A DNA stretch of 64,000 nt from Massilia agrisoli (GTDB lineage: Bacteria; Pseudomonadota; Gammaproteobacteria; Burkholderiales; Burkholderiaceae_D). Below the pieces are notes generated by a model. The model was not told where the DNA came from, did no database searches, and saw nothing but the letters and a program-made list of their open reading frames with translations. The stretch spans positions 186,001 through 250,000 of the forward strand of contig NZ_JAJHPV010000012.1 of NCBI RefSeq assembly GCF_020831365.1, in the 5' to 3' direction. A program made the position numbers and the translations under genes. Shown piece after piece: positions 50,418 through 60,023 of this stretch (the first letter of the stretch is position 1; every line of letters begins with the position of its first letter).

Positions 50418-51737
50418 TCAGGCGCCAGCGCGCGGCAGCGACAAGGTGACCGCGAGGCCGCCGCCGGCGTTGTGGGCAAACGCCAGCGTGCCGCCGAAGC
50501 GCTCGGCGATGGCGGCCACGATCGACAAGCCCAGGCCGCTGCCCCTGCCGCTCTGGCGGCGCCAGAAGCGTTGCGTCGCCAGCGCGTGTTCCTGGTCCGG
50601 CAAGCCGGGACCGGCGTCGCTGACGCAAAAGTCCACCGCGCCGGGCCGGCACACGACCGCCAGCGACACGCTGCCCGGCCCGGGCGAATGGCGCAGCGCG
50701 TTGTCGAGCAGGTTGCGCAGCGCCGTCACCGCCAGCGCGTGCGGCACCGCCAGCTCGACCTCGTCGCAGCCTGGATTGGTGTCGATCCGCACCCCGCCGC
50801 CCGGCGCCGCATCGCGCGCGGCCAGCCGGCCGATTTCGTTGGCGCAGGCGCGGCTGCCATCCTCCCACGAAAAGGCGCCTTCGACTTTTGCCAGTGTCAG
50901 CAGCTGCGACAGCGTGTGGTGCATCCGCCCCACGCCTTCTTCGGCAAAGTCCAGCGCCTGCTGCGCATCGGCGCCGCGGGTGATGCGCGCCACCTGCAGG
51001 TGGGTCTTGATGGCGGTCAGCGGGGTGCGCAACTCGTGCGCGGCGTCGCTGGTAAAGCGGCGCTCGCGGCCGATCACCGTGCCGACCCGCACCAGCAGCG
51101 CGTTGAGGGTGTCGACGAAGGGCCGCAAGTCGCGCGCCACCCTGACCCCGGCGATCGGCGCCAGCGTGTCGGGGCTGCGCCGTTCGAGCACCTGGCGCAG
51201 CCGCTCCAGTGGCGACAGCCCGCTGCCCACGCCAAACCACAGCACCAGCAGGCTGCCGCCCAGCGCGACGGCGAACGGCACCACGGCCGCGGCCATCACG
51301 TCGTCCAGCAGGGCGTCGCGTTCGGCCATGCGGTCGGCGGTGGTCACGCGCAGGCCGTGCGCCTCGACCGTATAGGTGCGCCACTTCAGGCCGCGCACCT
51401 CGCGCTCGGCGTACCCCAGCGGTGCGGCGTCGATCGCGGCCGAACTGGCCCCTGGCGTGCGCGCCACCACTTCGCCGCGCAGCGACACCTGGCACATGAT
51501 GCCGGTGGGCGGTCCCGGCACCGGCATCGTGGTGGCCACCCGTCCCGGCGTGCCGGCCCAGGCCGCGGGGTTCTGCGACATCAGCCCGGCCACCATGTTG
51601 GCCGACATCGCCAGGCGCCGGTCCAGCGTGCTCTTCATCTCTTCCTCGACGCCCTTCAGCATCCATACCGAGACGGCGCCCCACAGCAGCAGCATCGACA
51701 CGCCGATCATCAACAGCAGGCGCAGGCGCAGCGTCAC
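50418..51737 (-). CDS. sensor histidine kinase (QseC/PmrB-like)
   Basis: 439 residues from a GTG at 51737 that overlaps the response regulator stop (GTGA). The upstream frame to 52004 is a shadow over the regulator. It has a membrane segment (LLLMIGVSMLLLWGAVSVWML), a short periplasmic loop of about 120 residues, a second membrane segment, HAMP-like linker, H-box SDAAHELRTPLTAIKTHLQ, N-box NLLDNALRHSPG and G-boxes DAGPGLPD and GSGLGLSIV. It autophosphorylates on the H-box His and passes phosphate to the co-encoded regulator. Confidence 0.92.
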   Translation of the reverse strand: MTLRLRLLLMIGVSMLLLWGAVSVWMLKGVEEEMKSTLDRRLAMSANMVAGLMSQNPAAWAGTPGRVATTMPVPGPPTGIMCQVSLRGEVVARTPGASSAAIDAAPLGYAEREVRGLKWRTYTVEAHGLRVTTADRMAERDALLDDVMAAAVVPFAVALGGSLLVLWFGVGSGLSPLERLRQVLERRSPDTLAPIAGVRVARDLRPFVDTLNALLVRVGTVIGRERRFTSDAAHELRTPLTAIKTHLQVARITRGADAQQALDFAEEGVGRMHHTLSQLLTLAKVEGAFSWEDGSRACANEIGRLAARDAAPGGGVRIDTNPGCDEVELAVPHALAVTALRNLLDNALRHSPGPGSVSLAVVCRPGAVDFCVSDAGPGLPDQEHALATQRFWRRQSGRGSGLGLSIVAAIAERFGGTLAFAHNAGGGLAVTLSLPRAGA

Positions 51738-52399
51738 AGCCCGGCGCTCCCGAAACGGTAGCCCATGCCGCGCACGGTTTCCACCAGCCCCGGGCCGAGC
51801 TTGCGGCGCAGGTGATGGATATGCACGCTCAGCGCATTGCTCTCGATTTCCTCGCTGAAGTCGTACAGGCGGTCCTTGAGCTGCGCCGCGCTCAGCACCC
51901 TGCCGCGCGCATGGAGCAGTGCCGCCAGCAGTGCAAATTCGCGGCGCGACAGCGACACTGGCTTGCCGTCGAGGGTGACCTCGCCGCCGGCCGGGTCGAG
52001 GCACAGCGGCCCCGCGACGATCAGGTCGACGCTGCGCCCGCCCACGCGCCGCGCCAGCGCATGCAGGCGCGCGATCAGCTCGCCGAGGTCGAAGGGCTTG
52101 AGCAGGTAGTCGTCGGCACCCGCGCGCAGCAGCGCGACCCGGTCTTCCACCGTATCGCGCGCGCTAAGCACCAGCACCGGTACGGAGAAGCCCCTGGCGC
52201 GGATACGCGCCAGCAGGCTGGCGCCGTCCTCGTCGGGCAGGCCGAGGTCGAGGATGACGATGTCGCAATGTAGGTTGGCAATAGCAGAAGCCCCCTGCGA
52301 TGCGGTCGACACCGCATCGGCGATCAGGCCGTGCGCGCGCAGCCCCGCCAGGATGCCGTGGGCAATCAGTTCATCGTCTTCAATCAGCAATACCCGCAT
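51734..52399 (-). CDS. OmpR-family response regulator (QseB/PmrA-like)
   Basis: A 221-residue regulator. The receiver is intact (Asp7, Asp8, phospho-Asp51 in VILDLGLPDEDG, Lys in DDYLLKPFD). The C-terminal winged helix ends VETVRGMGYRFG. It is the first gene of a two-gene operon with its kinase. A GTTAA-N6-CTTAA direct repeat (52444-52459), close to the PmrA/QseB box, lies 45 bases ahead, so autoregulation is likely. The same site may also drive the divergent thiol-redox genes. Confidence 0.92.
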   Translation of the reverse strand: MRVLLIEDDELIAHGILAGLRAHGLIADAVSTASQGASAIANLHCDIVILDLGLPDEDGASLLARIRARGFSVPVLVLSARDTVEDRVALLRAGADDYLLKPFDLGELIARLHALARRVGGRSVDLIVAGPLCLDPAGGEVTLDGKPVSLSRREFALLAALLHARGRVLSAAQLKDRLYDFSEEIESNALSVHIHHLRRKLGPGLVETVRGMGYRFGSAGL

Positions 52400-52443
52400 G
52401 GCGCCTCCTCGTGCGCAGTATGGTGCATTGGAATTATGCCAGC

Positions 52444-52459
52444 GTTAACGCGCGCTTAA
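52444..52459. promoter_or_regulatory. QseB/PmrA-like direct repeat GTTAA-N6-CTTAA
   Basis: The site lies midway between the response regulator start (52399, minus) and the TlpA-like start (52505, plus), 45 bases from each. PmrA/QseB regulators bind CTTAA-N6-CTTAA repeats; here the first half is GTTAA. A closely similar site occurs at 62394. Confidence 0.5.
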
Positions 52460-52504
52460 CCGGCATGGTCCAGCATGCTTGTTTTTCCTTACCAAACCGG
52501 CACC

Positions 52505-53344
52505 ATGAATACCTTCAATCTCGGACCGTTCAGCATCCAGGGCGTCCACCTGCTCATGCTGCTCAGCCTCCTGACCGCCGCGATCGTCGGCCAGGTGGCT
52601 GGCTGGCGCAAAAAAACCAGCATCGCCCCGCTGCTCACCGACATGCTGCTGGTCGGCATGGTAACCGGGCGCGTGGCCTTCGTCGCCGTCTGGTTCGACC
52701 AGTACCGCAAGGCGCCGCTGACCATGCTCGACATCCGCGACGGCGGCTTCCTGGCCTGGGCGGCCCTTGGGTCGGCGCTGGCGTACGGCGCCTTCCGGGC
52801 CAAGCGCGAGCCTGCGCTGCGCAACCCGCTCGCGGCCGGCGTGCTGGCGGGCGCGCTGGCGTGGTTCATGTCGGGTGCGCCGGCGCTGACACAGGTCCAG
52901 CACGGCAAATCGATCCCGGCAGTGACCCTCACCACGCTCGACGGCGCCGCTGTCGCCTTGCCCGAGCTGGCGCGCGGCCGTCCTGCCGTGATCAACCTGT
53001 GGGCCACATGGTGCCCGCCGTGCATCCGCGAGATGCCGGTGCTGGCCGCCGCCCAGCAGCGCGACATGGGCATCAGCTTCGTGTTTACCAACCAGGGCGA
53101 ATCGGCCGGCACGGTTTCGCAGTTCCTGCGCACCCATGGCCTCAAGCTCGATAACGTCCTGCTCGACCCGCAATCGGCCACCGCGCGCGCGGTCGGTTCG
53201 TCGGGCATGCCCACCACCCTGTTCTTCGACGCCGCCGGCCAGCTGGTCGACGCCCACCTCGGCGCCGTCTCCGACGCCTCGCTGGCCGAAAAGCTGGCCA
53301 AGATCCGCACCACCGCTTCACCACCCAAAGGAGACACCAGATAA
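52505..53344 (+). CDS. membrane-anchored TlpA-like thioredoxin with Lgt-like N-terminal part
   Basis: 279 residues from the ATG at 52505. Residues 1-125 hold about four membrane segments whose pattern (FNLGPFSIQGVHLLML; GMVTGRVAFVAVWF; DIRDGGFLAWAALGSALAYG) recalls the prolipoprotein diacylglyceryl transferase fold but lacks its conserved His. Residues 140-275 form a thioredoxin domain with the active site LWATWCPPCIREMP (CPPC) and the cis-Pro GMPTT. It should reduce or exchange disulfides in the periplasm. Its stop overlaps the dsbG start (TAATG). Confidence 0.87.
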   Translation: MNTFNLGPFSIQGVHLLMLLSLLTAAIVGQVAGWRKKTSIAPLLTDMLLVGMVTGRVAFVAVWFDQYRKAPLTMLDIRDGGFLAWAALGSALAYGAFRAKREPALRNPLAAGVLAGALAWFMSGAPALTQVQHGKSIPAVTLTTLDGAAVALPELARGRPAVINLWATWCPPCIREMPVLAAAQQRDMGISFVFTNQGESAGTVSQFLRTHGLKLDNVLLDPQSATARAVGSSGMPTTLFFDAAGQLVDAHLGAVSDASLAEKLAKIRTTASPPKGDTR

Positions 53345-54105
53345 TGAATTTTGCAACTGCCCCCCGCGCCGCGCTCGCCTGCGCCCTGCTCCCCCTTGCC
53401 GCGCCGCTGGCGGCCGCCGACCTGCCCGCCGCCGTGAAGGCGCTGCAACAAGAAGGCGTCGAGATTGTCGCGCCGTTCAAGGCCGCCGGCGGGCTTGCTG
53501 CCTATGCGGCGATGGCCGGCAAGCGCCCGGTGGCAATCTACATGACGCCGGACGGCAAACACGCGATCCTCGGCACCATGGTGGGCGCGCACGGCGAAGA
53601 CATGAGCAAGCCGCAACTCGACAAGCTGGTCGGCAAGCCGCTGGCGGCAAAAACCTGGAAAGAGCTGGCTGCCAGCGCCTGGATCGCCGACGGCAGCGCC
53701 AAGGCGGCGCGGGTAGTCTATGTGTTTACCGATCCAAACTGCCCGTACTGCAACAAGTTCTGGAAGGACGCCCGCCCGTGGATCGACAGTGGCAAGGTCC
53801 AGCTGCGCCACATCATGGTCGGCATCCTGGGGCCGACCAGCCCCGGCAAGGCGGCCGCGCTGCTGTCGGCCAGGGATCCGGCGGCGGCGCTGCACGCGCA
53901 CGAATCGCGCAAGCGCGAGGCAAGCGCGCTTGCCTCCGTGCCGGCGCGCGCCGCTGCCCAGCTACAGGGCAACCACACCCTGATGCAGCAGATGGAGCTG
54001 GGCGCCACCCCGGCCATCATGTACCTCGACAGCGCGGGCCTGCTGCACATTGAACAAGGCGCCCCGCAGCCGGCCAGGCTGGCCCAGATCCTCGGGCCGC
54101 GCTAG
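53344..54105 (+). CDS. dsbG: DsbG-type periplasmic thiol:disulfide interchange protein
   Basis: A 253-residue protein with signal peptide (cleavage after AAA near residue 25) and AAAGGAG ahead. An N-terminal dimerisation domain (LPAAVKALQQEGVEIVAPFKAAGGLAAYAAM) precedes the thioredoxin-fold domain with VYVFTDPNCPYCNKFW (CPYC active site) and the cis-Pro GATPAIMY. It fits DsbG/DsbC, which isomerise or protect sulfenylated thiols in the periplasm. It is co-translated with the TlpA-like protein, its probable reductant. Confidence 0.92.
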   Translation: MNFATAPRAALACALLPLAAPLAAADLPAAVKALQQEGVEIVAPFKAAGGLAAYAAMAGKRPVAIYMTPDGKHAILGTMVGAHGEDMSKPQLDKLVGKPLAAKTWKELAASAWIADGSAKAARVVYVFTDPNCPYCNKFWKDARPWIDSGKVQLRHIMVGILGPTSPGKAAALLSARDPAAALHAHESRKREASALASVPARAAAQLQGNHTLMQQMELGATPAIMYLDSAGLLHIEQGAPQPARLAQILGPR

Positions 54106-54109
54106 GCGC

Positions 54110-55711
54110 TCAAGCGGCCAGCGCCAGGCGCTGCGCCGGCCGAGCCATGCGCGCCGGCGCAGCGGCCGGCGCAGCAGCGGACGAGGCCAGCTTGAACTGG
54201 GCCACCGCGGCGGCCAGGCGCTCGGCCTGTTCCTGCATGCTCTGGGCCGCGGCTGCGGCTTCCTCGACCAGCGCGGCGTTCTGCTGGGTGACTTCGTCCA
54301 TCTGCGTGATCGCCAGGTTGATCTGCTCGATCCCCGCGCTCTGTTCCTGGCTGGCGGCGGCGATTTCGTCGAGGATGCTGGTGACCGCCTGCACCGAGGT
54401 GACGATCTGCTGCATCGTGGCGCCCGCCTCGTCGACCAGCGCGCTGCCGGCGTCGACCCGGCTGACCGAGTCGCCGATCAGTTCCTTGATTTCCTTTGCC
54501 GCCGCCGCCGAACGCTGGGCCAGGGTGCGCACTTCGCCGGCCACCACCGCAAAGCCACGGCCCTGTTCGCCCGCGCGGGCCGCTTCCACGGCCGCGTTCA
54601 GGGCCAGGATATTGGTCTGGAACGCAATGCCGTCAATGACGCTGATGATCTCGACGATCTTGCGCGAGCCGTCCTTGATCGAGGCCATCGTCTCGACCAC
54701 GCGGCCGACCACCGCGCCGCCCTGGATGGCGATGTCGGCGGCGCTCTTGCCGAACTGCTTGGCCTGCTGGGCGTTATCGGCGTTCTGGTGGACGGTGCTG
54801 GTCATTTCTTCCATCGAGCTGGCGGTTTCTTCCAGGCTGGCCGCCTGCTCCTCGGTGCGGGCCGACAGGTCGGCATTGCCCACCGAGATCTCGCGCGCGC
54901 CCACATTGACGCTCTGCGCCGCCTGCTGCACATCGTGCAGGGTCTGGCTCAGGCGCACCCGCATCGCATCCATCGAGTACAGCAGGCTGGTCGCGTCGTT
55001 GCCGTGCAGTTCGACCGGCACCGAAAAGTCGCCTTCGGCGATGCCGTGGGCAATCCGGGCCGCATAGTCAGGCTCGCCGCCAAGCTGCTTCATCACATTG
55101 GTGATCAGCCAGCCCATCAGCGCGGCGCCGGACACCAGCGCCAGCACCGCGAGGGTCAGGCTGACCGTCACCATCTTGCTGGTAAACGCCTCCATTTCGG
55201 CGCGGGTCACCGCCACCGCCTCATTCTTGGCCTTCGAGAATTTGGTCAGGCGCTCGCGGATCTGGCGCCATACCGGCGTTTCGTCCGCGGCGATCATGGC
55301 GATCGCGCTCGCCTGGTCGGTGGCCGCCAGCGCAACGATCCGGGCCTGGATCGGCTGCTGCTTCGCGCGCAGAGCGATGATCTCCCTGAACGAGGCGAGT
55401 TCCGCCGGGCTGTTAGCCAGCAGTTCGATGGCGCGCTCCTGCTGGCGGCCGAATTCCGCGGCCGCGTCGTCGAGGTTCTTGTAGGCGGTGCGGTTGGCCG
55501 GGTCCATCACCACATTGCGCAGCGCCTGGCCCATTTGCAGGCCCTGCGCATACATCGTGGTCGCGGTCTGGAGTTCGGCCTGGTCCTGGTTGATGAACTG
55601 TTCGAATTTATCCTTGGCGCTGAAGGTCGCCACCAGCGCGGCGGACAGCGCCAGCAGGAAAAGGCCGAAGCAGAGCGCCACGGTCAGGCATAGTTTGGTT
55701 TTAAGTTTCAC
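54110..55711 (-). CDS. methyl-accepting chemotaxis protein
   Basis: A 533-residue chemoreceptor. TM1 ([24 protein letters not shown]), a periplasmic four-helix-bundle sensor (about residues 35-190), TM2, HAMP (about 210-265) and the long cytoplasmic signalling coil. The hairpin tip lies at [28 protein letters not shown] with methylation helices on both sides. The C-terminus lacks the NWETF-type CheR tether. It sends a periplasmic signal to CheA. The ligand is unknown. Confidence 0.93.
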   Translation of the reverse strand: MKLKTKLCLTVALCFGLFLLALSAALVATFSAKDKFEQFINQDQAELQTATTMYAQGLQMGQALRNVVMDPANRTAYKNLDDAAAEFGRQQERAIELLANSPAELASFREIIALRAKQQPIQARIVALAATDQASAIAMIAADETPVWRQIRERLTKFSKAKNEAVAVTRAEMEAFTSKMVTVSLTLAVLALVSGAALMGWLITNVMKQLGGEPDYAARIAHGIAEGDFSVPVELHGNDATSLLYSMDAMRVRLSQTLHDVQQAAQSVNVGAREISVGNADLSARTEEQAASLEETASSMEEMTSTVHQNADNAQQAKQFGKSAADIAIQGGAVVGRVVETMASIKDGSRKIVEIISVIDGIAFQTNILALNAAVEAARAGEQGRGFAVVAGEVRTLAQRSAAAAKEIKELIGDSVSRVDAGSALVDEAGATMQQIVTSVQAVTSILDEIAAASQEQSAGIEQINLAITQMDEVTQQNAALVEEAAAAAQSMQEQAERLAAAVAQFKLASSAAAPAAAPARMARPAQRLALAA

Positions 55712-55843
55712 TGCAAATGCTCCAAAAATGAGTTGCCACAGAGAAATTTAATTATCGCTCCGTGCGCATATAATTGCTATTGCGAAATACTGAAATCCAT
55801 CCCGATGTGGCGTCCGTTCCACATGGCGAGTCCGCAAGTGATG

Positions 55844-58045
55844 TCACTTCGCCATTTGCGTCATGCGTGCTGCATTGACGATCACGCTCAGGCTGCTTGC
55901 CAGCATGGCGGCCGCCGCTGCGGCCGGGGGCACGCTGCCCGCCGCAGCCAGTCCCAATATCGCGATGTTGTAGACGACTGAAAACGCCAGGTTCTGGCGC
56001 ACGATCCGCAGGGTGCGGCGCGCATGGCGCCAGGCCTGCACCACCGTATCGATGCCGCCGCTGGCGATCACCACGCCGGCGGTGGCCACCGCCGCCGTCG
56101 CCGCCCCGCGCACCGCGATGCCACAGTCGGCGGCAGCCAGCGCCAGCGCATCGTTGATGCCGTCGCCGACAAACACCACCGGCCCATGGGCGGCGCGCAC
56201 GATGGCTTCCTTATCCTGCGGCAGGCAGGCCGCATGCACCTGCGCTGGCGCCATCCCGACCGCGCGCGCCACGTCCAGCGCGGGCGCGTCGGCGTCGCCG
56301 GTAACCAGCAGCGCCTGCAGGCCGGCGCGGCGCAGCGTGGCCAGGGCCTGCGCCGCTTCCGGCCTGGGCGCGTCCTGCAGCTGCAGCGCACCGGCCCACT
56401 GGCCATTGCGCGCCACCTCGATCCAGGTGCCAGCCCCCTCGTGCGGCGCCGCTGCGGTGGCCACGCCATTGGCAGCCAGCCAGCCGCGGGTACCGGCCAG
56501 CACACACTCGGCGCCGTCGCTGCTGGTCCAGCGGGTTCCCTGCGCGTGCCGTTCGGCGCTGCCGGGCGGCGCATCCCCGGGCGGGGCCGCGGCGCCGATG
56601 GCGCTGGCGACCGGGTGGGCGATGCCCGCTTCGGCCGCGGCGGCCCAGCGCAGCACATCGCCGGCGCTGGCGCTGCCGGCGGCGGTGACGCCCGCCACCG
56701 TCAAGCGGCCGGCAGTCAGGGTGCCGGTCTTGTCGAAATAGATTTCCCTGGCGCGGGCCAGCGCCTCCATCGAGGCGGGGTCGCGAAACAGCACGCCGTG
56801 CCTGGCCGCGGTGGCCGCCGACGCGGCATACGCCAGCGGCAGCGCCAGCCCCACTGCGCACGGGCAGGCCGCCACCAGCACCGACAGCGCGCGCTGCAGC
56901 GACGCCGCAAATTCCCCGCTATGCCACCACGCCGCCGTGAAAGTAAGCGCCGTCAGGGCAAGCGCGAACGGTATCAGCAAGCGCGCGAAGCGTTCGGCCT
57001 GCAGCGCCACCGCGCTCTTGGCGCCGAATACTTCAAGCATGCGCGCGCCGATCCGGTCGATGAAGCGGCTGCCGTAGGGCTGGACCACGCGCACCGTCAG
57101 GGCGCATGACAGGTTGATGCAGCCGGCTTGCACCGCATCGCCCGGACCCACCGGGGCCGGCGCCGATTCGCCGTTGACCAGCGCACGGTCGAGGGTGCTC
57201 TCGCCATCGACCACGGCGCCATCGACGGGGACGCGTTCGCCGGCATGGACCCGCACCAGCTGGCCGGCTGCCACCGCGGATGCCGGCACCTCGCGCCAGC
57301 CCCCTTCACCGCCGGCCACCCGCGCCATTTCGGGCACGGCCTGGCGCAAGGCGTGGATGGCCACCGAATTGCGCCGCCGCGCATACAGTTCGATCAGGCG
57401 TCCGCACAGCAGGAAGATGACCAGCATGCTGGCCGTGTCGACATAAATATCGCTGCCGCCCTGCGCCACGCTCCACCCCGACAGCAGCATCGAGGCGATC
57501 ACCCCGAGCGACACCAGCGCATCCATGCCCGGCACGCCGGCTTGCAGCGTGCGCCAGCCCGCGCGGTAGAACTGCCATGCCGGCCAGCTCACCGCAGGCA
57601 GCGCGGCGACGATGGTGGCCAGCGCGATGGTCCAGCCGGCGGGGCTGGCCGCCAGCGCGCTGTCGGTATACAAGGCCAGCGAGCCAAGCATGCTCCACAT
57701 GCCGAAGAAGACGGCAACTGCCAGCCGCATCCATGCTGCGCTGGCCTGCGCTTCGATGCGCCGGTCCATGTCGTCGGCCTCGATCAGTGGCACGATGCGG
57801 TAGCCGAGCTTTTCGACCCGCGCCAGCAGCACGTCCAGTTCAAACGCGCCCGGCTCCCACTTGATCAGTGCAGAACCGCCGGCAAAGGTGGTGCTGGCCC
57901 AGGTCACCCCGGGCACGCGCGCGATGATCCGTTCTACCGCCAGCGCGCAGCTGTTGCACCACATGCCCTCGATGGTCACGACCATGCGCCCGGCGCGCTG
58001 CAGGGCCGCGCGGTCGATACCGTCGAAGCTGGCGGCCCCGCTCAT
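55844..58045 (-). CDS. ccoI: CcoI/FixI-type copper P1B ATPase
   Basis: 733 residues from the ATG at 58045. The frame to 58198 is a shadow over the cytochrome gene. An HMA domain (GMWCNSCALAVERII, CxxC intact) is followed by eight membrane helices, transmembrane site ACPCAVGLALPL, phosphorylation motif FDKTGTLTAG and hinge GDGINDALAL. The GMWCNSC motif is typical of FixI/CcoI, which export copper for insertion into cbb3 oxidase. It is the last gene of the oxidase operon, four bases after the TsdA-like gene, fitting that assembly role. Confidence 0.92.
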   Translation of the reverse strand: MSGAASFDGIDRAALQRAGRMVVTIEGMWCNSCALAVERIIARVPGVTWASTTFAGGSALIKWEPGAFELDVLLARVEKLGYRIVPLIEADDMDRRIEAQASAAWMRLAVAVFFGMWSMLGSLALYTDSALAASPAGWTIALATIVAALPAVSWPAWQFYRAGWRTLQAGVPGMDALVSLGVIASMLLSGWSVAQGGSDIYVDTASMLVIFLLCGRLIELYARRRNSVAIHALRQAVPEMARVAGGEGGWREVPASAVAAGQLVRVHAGERVPVDGAVVDGESTLDRALVNGESAPAPVGPGDAVQAGCINLSCALTVRVVQPYGSRFIDRIGARMLEVFGAKSAVALQAERFARLLIPFALALTALTFTAAWWHSGEFAASLQRALSVLVAACPCAVGLALPLAYAASAATAARHGVLFRDPASMEALARAREIYFDKTGTLTAGRLTVAGVTAAGSASAGDVLRWAAAAEAGIAHPVASAIGAAAPPGDAPPGSAERHAQGTRWTSSDGAECVLAGTRGWLAANGVATAAAPHEGAGTWIEVARNGQWAGALQLQDAPRPEAAQALATLRRAGLQALLVTGDADAPALDVARAVGMAPAQVHAACLPQDKEAIVRAAHGPVVFVGDGINDALALAAADCGIAVRGAATAAVATAGVVIASGGIDTVVQAWRHARRTLRIVRQNLAFSVVYNIAILGLAAAGSVPPAAAAAAMLASSLSVIVNAARMTQMAK

Positions 58046-58049
58046 TGCG

Positions 58050-59189
58050 TCACGCCCCGGGCGCCGCTGGCCGCGCCACCCCGACGCCGCGCAACTGGCC
58101 GTCGAGCACCTTGCCGTAGTAGCTCTTCTCGCCCTTGTGGAACTTGGCGCGCGCCTCCTCGATCGTGCCGGTCTGGCGCGGGTCTCTCGGGCGCTCATGG
58201 CTGTCGATGTAGGCCGCCACGTCCCACGCTTCCTGGTCGGTCAGGCTGTACGGTTTACTCAGCGGCATATTGGCCTTGATGAAGCCGGCGGCGGTATCGA
58301 TGCGCGACATGCCAGCGCCCCAGTTGTAGGCCTCCGGGCCCCACAGCGGCGGGAAGCGCACCTTGCCGTCGGCTTCGCGGCGGCCCTGGCCGTCGGCGCC
58401 GTGGCACAGCGCGCAGTTCTGTTCGTAGACGGCCAGCCCGCGCCTGGCGTCGTAGCCCAGCGTGGTTTCCTTGAGCTTGAGGTAGCCGCCCCCGCGCATT
58501 TCCTCGCCGGTCGGCGCGCCGTCGGCCAGCCAGTACATATAGGTCATCAGCTCCTTGTAGATGTCGTCGCCCGGCGGCGGCGCCTTGCCGGCCTCTGATG
58601 CCTGCGCGTTCATCGAATACTGGAAGCAGCCGTTGATGCGCTCCTCCAGCGTATTGATCTTGTTGTTCTTGGCGCGGAACTTCGGGTACTGCACGTACGC
58701 GGCCCACATCGGCGCCGAGTTCTCGCGCCGGCCCGAGTCGAGGTGGCACTGGGCGCAGGCCATGCTGTTGCCGACATACCTGGCGGCGTATTTTGGCGTG
58801 TCGACAAAAATGTCGCGGCCGCGCTTGATGGCGTCGCCGACCGGTCCGTCAGGGATCTCCGATTCGGCCGGCGGCACGAAGTAGCCGTCCTTGCCGACCG
58901 GCTGGATCGGCGCGGCGGCGCTGCCGTCGGTCTTGCGGGCCTTGCGCGCGGCCAGCATGGCGGCGCGCGCTTGTGCGCCCGCCTCTTCGTGGCTGGCGCT
59001 GGCGCCGCTGGCGCCGTCCTGCGCGGCAAACATCTTATCCCACGCGCCGCTCTGGTACACCAGCGCGCCTGCTGCGAACAGCACCAGGCCGCCGCCCGCG
59101 GCCAGCAGCAGCCTTTTGGCGGTGACCTTGAAGGTGTAATGGTCCGCCGCGGCGGAGGCTGGGGTGGTACCGGTATCGATCTTTTTCAT
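58050..59189 (-). CDS. TsdA-like dihaem cytochrome c with N-terminal membrane anchor
   Basis: 379 residues from the ATG at 59189 (a GTG lies at 59192). A membrane anchor covers residues about 26-46. Two haem motifs follow: CAQCH (145-149) and CALCH (259-263). The first domain matches thiosulfate dehydrogenase TsdA/SoxX-like proteins (HLDSGRRENSAPMWAAYVQYPKFR, NTLEERINGCFQYSMN). Cys188 in INGCF sits where TsdA has its Cys haem ligand. The expected reaction is thiosulfate to tetrathionate, or a related sulfur oxidation, passing electrons to the co-encoded oxidase. The specific substrate is inferred. Confidence 0.8.
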   Translation of the reverse strand: MKKIDTGTTPASAAADHYTFKVTAKRLLLAAGGGLVLFAAGALVYQSGAWDKMFAAQDGASGASASHEEAGAQARAAMLAARKARKTDGSAAAPIQPVGKDGYFVPPAESEIPDGPVGDAIKRGRDIFVDTPKYAARYVGNSMACAQCHLDSGRRENSAPMWAAYVQYPKFRAKNNKINTLEERINGCFQYSMNAQASEAGKAPPPGDDIYKELMTYMYWLADGAPTGEEMRGGGYLKLKETTLGYDARRGLAVYEQNCALCHGADGQGRREADGKVRFPPLWGPEAYNWGAGMSRIDTAAGFIKANMPLSKPYSLTDQEAWDVAAYIDSHERPRDPRQTGTIEEARAKFHKGEKSYYGKVLDGQLRGVGVARPAAPGA

Positions 59190-59192
59190 CAC

Positions 59193-60023
59193 TCAGGAGC
59201 CCTTGTTCTGTTTTGCCTTGGTCATCGGCAGGGAGCCGAGGTAGTCGGCGACGGCGCGCATGTCGTGGTCGGCCATGCGCCGCGCGATGTCGTCCATCAG
59301 CGCCTGCGGCGAGTTGCCGCGTTCGCCCGCCTTCCATGCGGCCAGCTGCGCGAAAATGTAGTCCGGATGCTGGCCGGCCAGCGCCGGGAAGCCTGGGGCC
59401 ACGCCCTCGCCGCTCATGCCGTGGCATGAGAAGCAGGCTGGCACGTCGGTTTTCCAGTCGCCCTGCTCGGCCAGCCGGCGCCCGCGTTCGAGGTCGCCGC
59501 CCAGCGTCGGCTTGCTGGCCCGCGCCAGACCGATCTGCGCGTAATACGCGGCCAGCGCGTCGATGTCCGGTGCGCTGAGCGCGCGCGCCACCGTCGCCAT
59601 CGACTCGTGATGGCGGGCGCCGCTGGCGAAGTCGCGCAGCTGCTTGGCCAAATAGCCCTGCTGCAGGCCGGCCAGGCGTGGCGTCGACAACTGGCCCTGC
59701 CCCGCTTCGCCGTGGCAGGAGGCGCAGCTCCATGCCGCGCCCTTGCCGACGGCGGCGATCTGCAGGATCGCCGGCGCCGCGTTGCCCAGGCCGCTGGCGA
59801 CAGGGCTGGCGGCGGCGCCGGCGGCGCGCGCGTCCCGCAACTGGGCCTTGCCGTCGCTGACCGCGCGCAGGCCGGCCTGGTATTCGGAAATGTAGGTCAG
59901 CAGCCCCCAGAACGACAGCGCGAACACCACCGCCACCAGCAACAGGGGGATCGGGCGCACCTGCTCCCATGGGTCGAACGCTTCATCGACCTCGGGCGGC
60001 CGCTTGTTGTGCTTGTCCATCAT
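59193..60023 (-). CDS. membrane-anchored dihaem cytochrome c (c4-like)
   Basis: A 276-residue protein. The ATG at 60023 has AAGGAG seven bases ahead and overlaps the CcoO stop by four bases. A single membrane segment (IPLLLVAVVFALSFWGLLTYI, about residues 25-45) is followed by two haem-c domains with CASCH (100-104) and CFSCH (196-200). The soluble part resembles cytochrome c4. It takes the place of the usual CcoP subunit in the operon and probably carries electrons to CcoO/CcoN. Confidence 0.87.
   Translation of the reverse strand: MMDKHNKRPPEVDEAFDPWEQVRPIPLLLVAVVFALSFWGLLTYISEYQAGLRAVSDGKAQLRDARAAGAAASPVASGLGNAAPAILQIAAVGKGAAWSCASCHGEAGQGQLSTPRLAGLQQGYLAKQLRDFASGARHHESMATVARALSAPDIDALAAYYAQIGLARASKPTLGGDLERGRRLAEQGDWKTDVPACFSCHGMSGEGVAPGFPALAGQHPDYIFAQLAAWKAGERGNSPQALMDDIARRMADHDMRAVADYLGSLPMTKAKQNKGS

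Noticed and set aside
54050-55693. A 547-codon plus-strand frame
   Set aside because: It is antisense to the chemoreceptor gene, which has complete HAMP and signalling domains.
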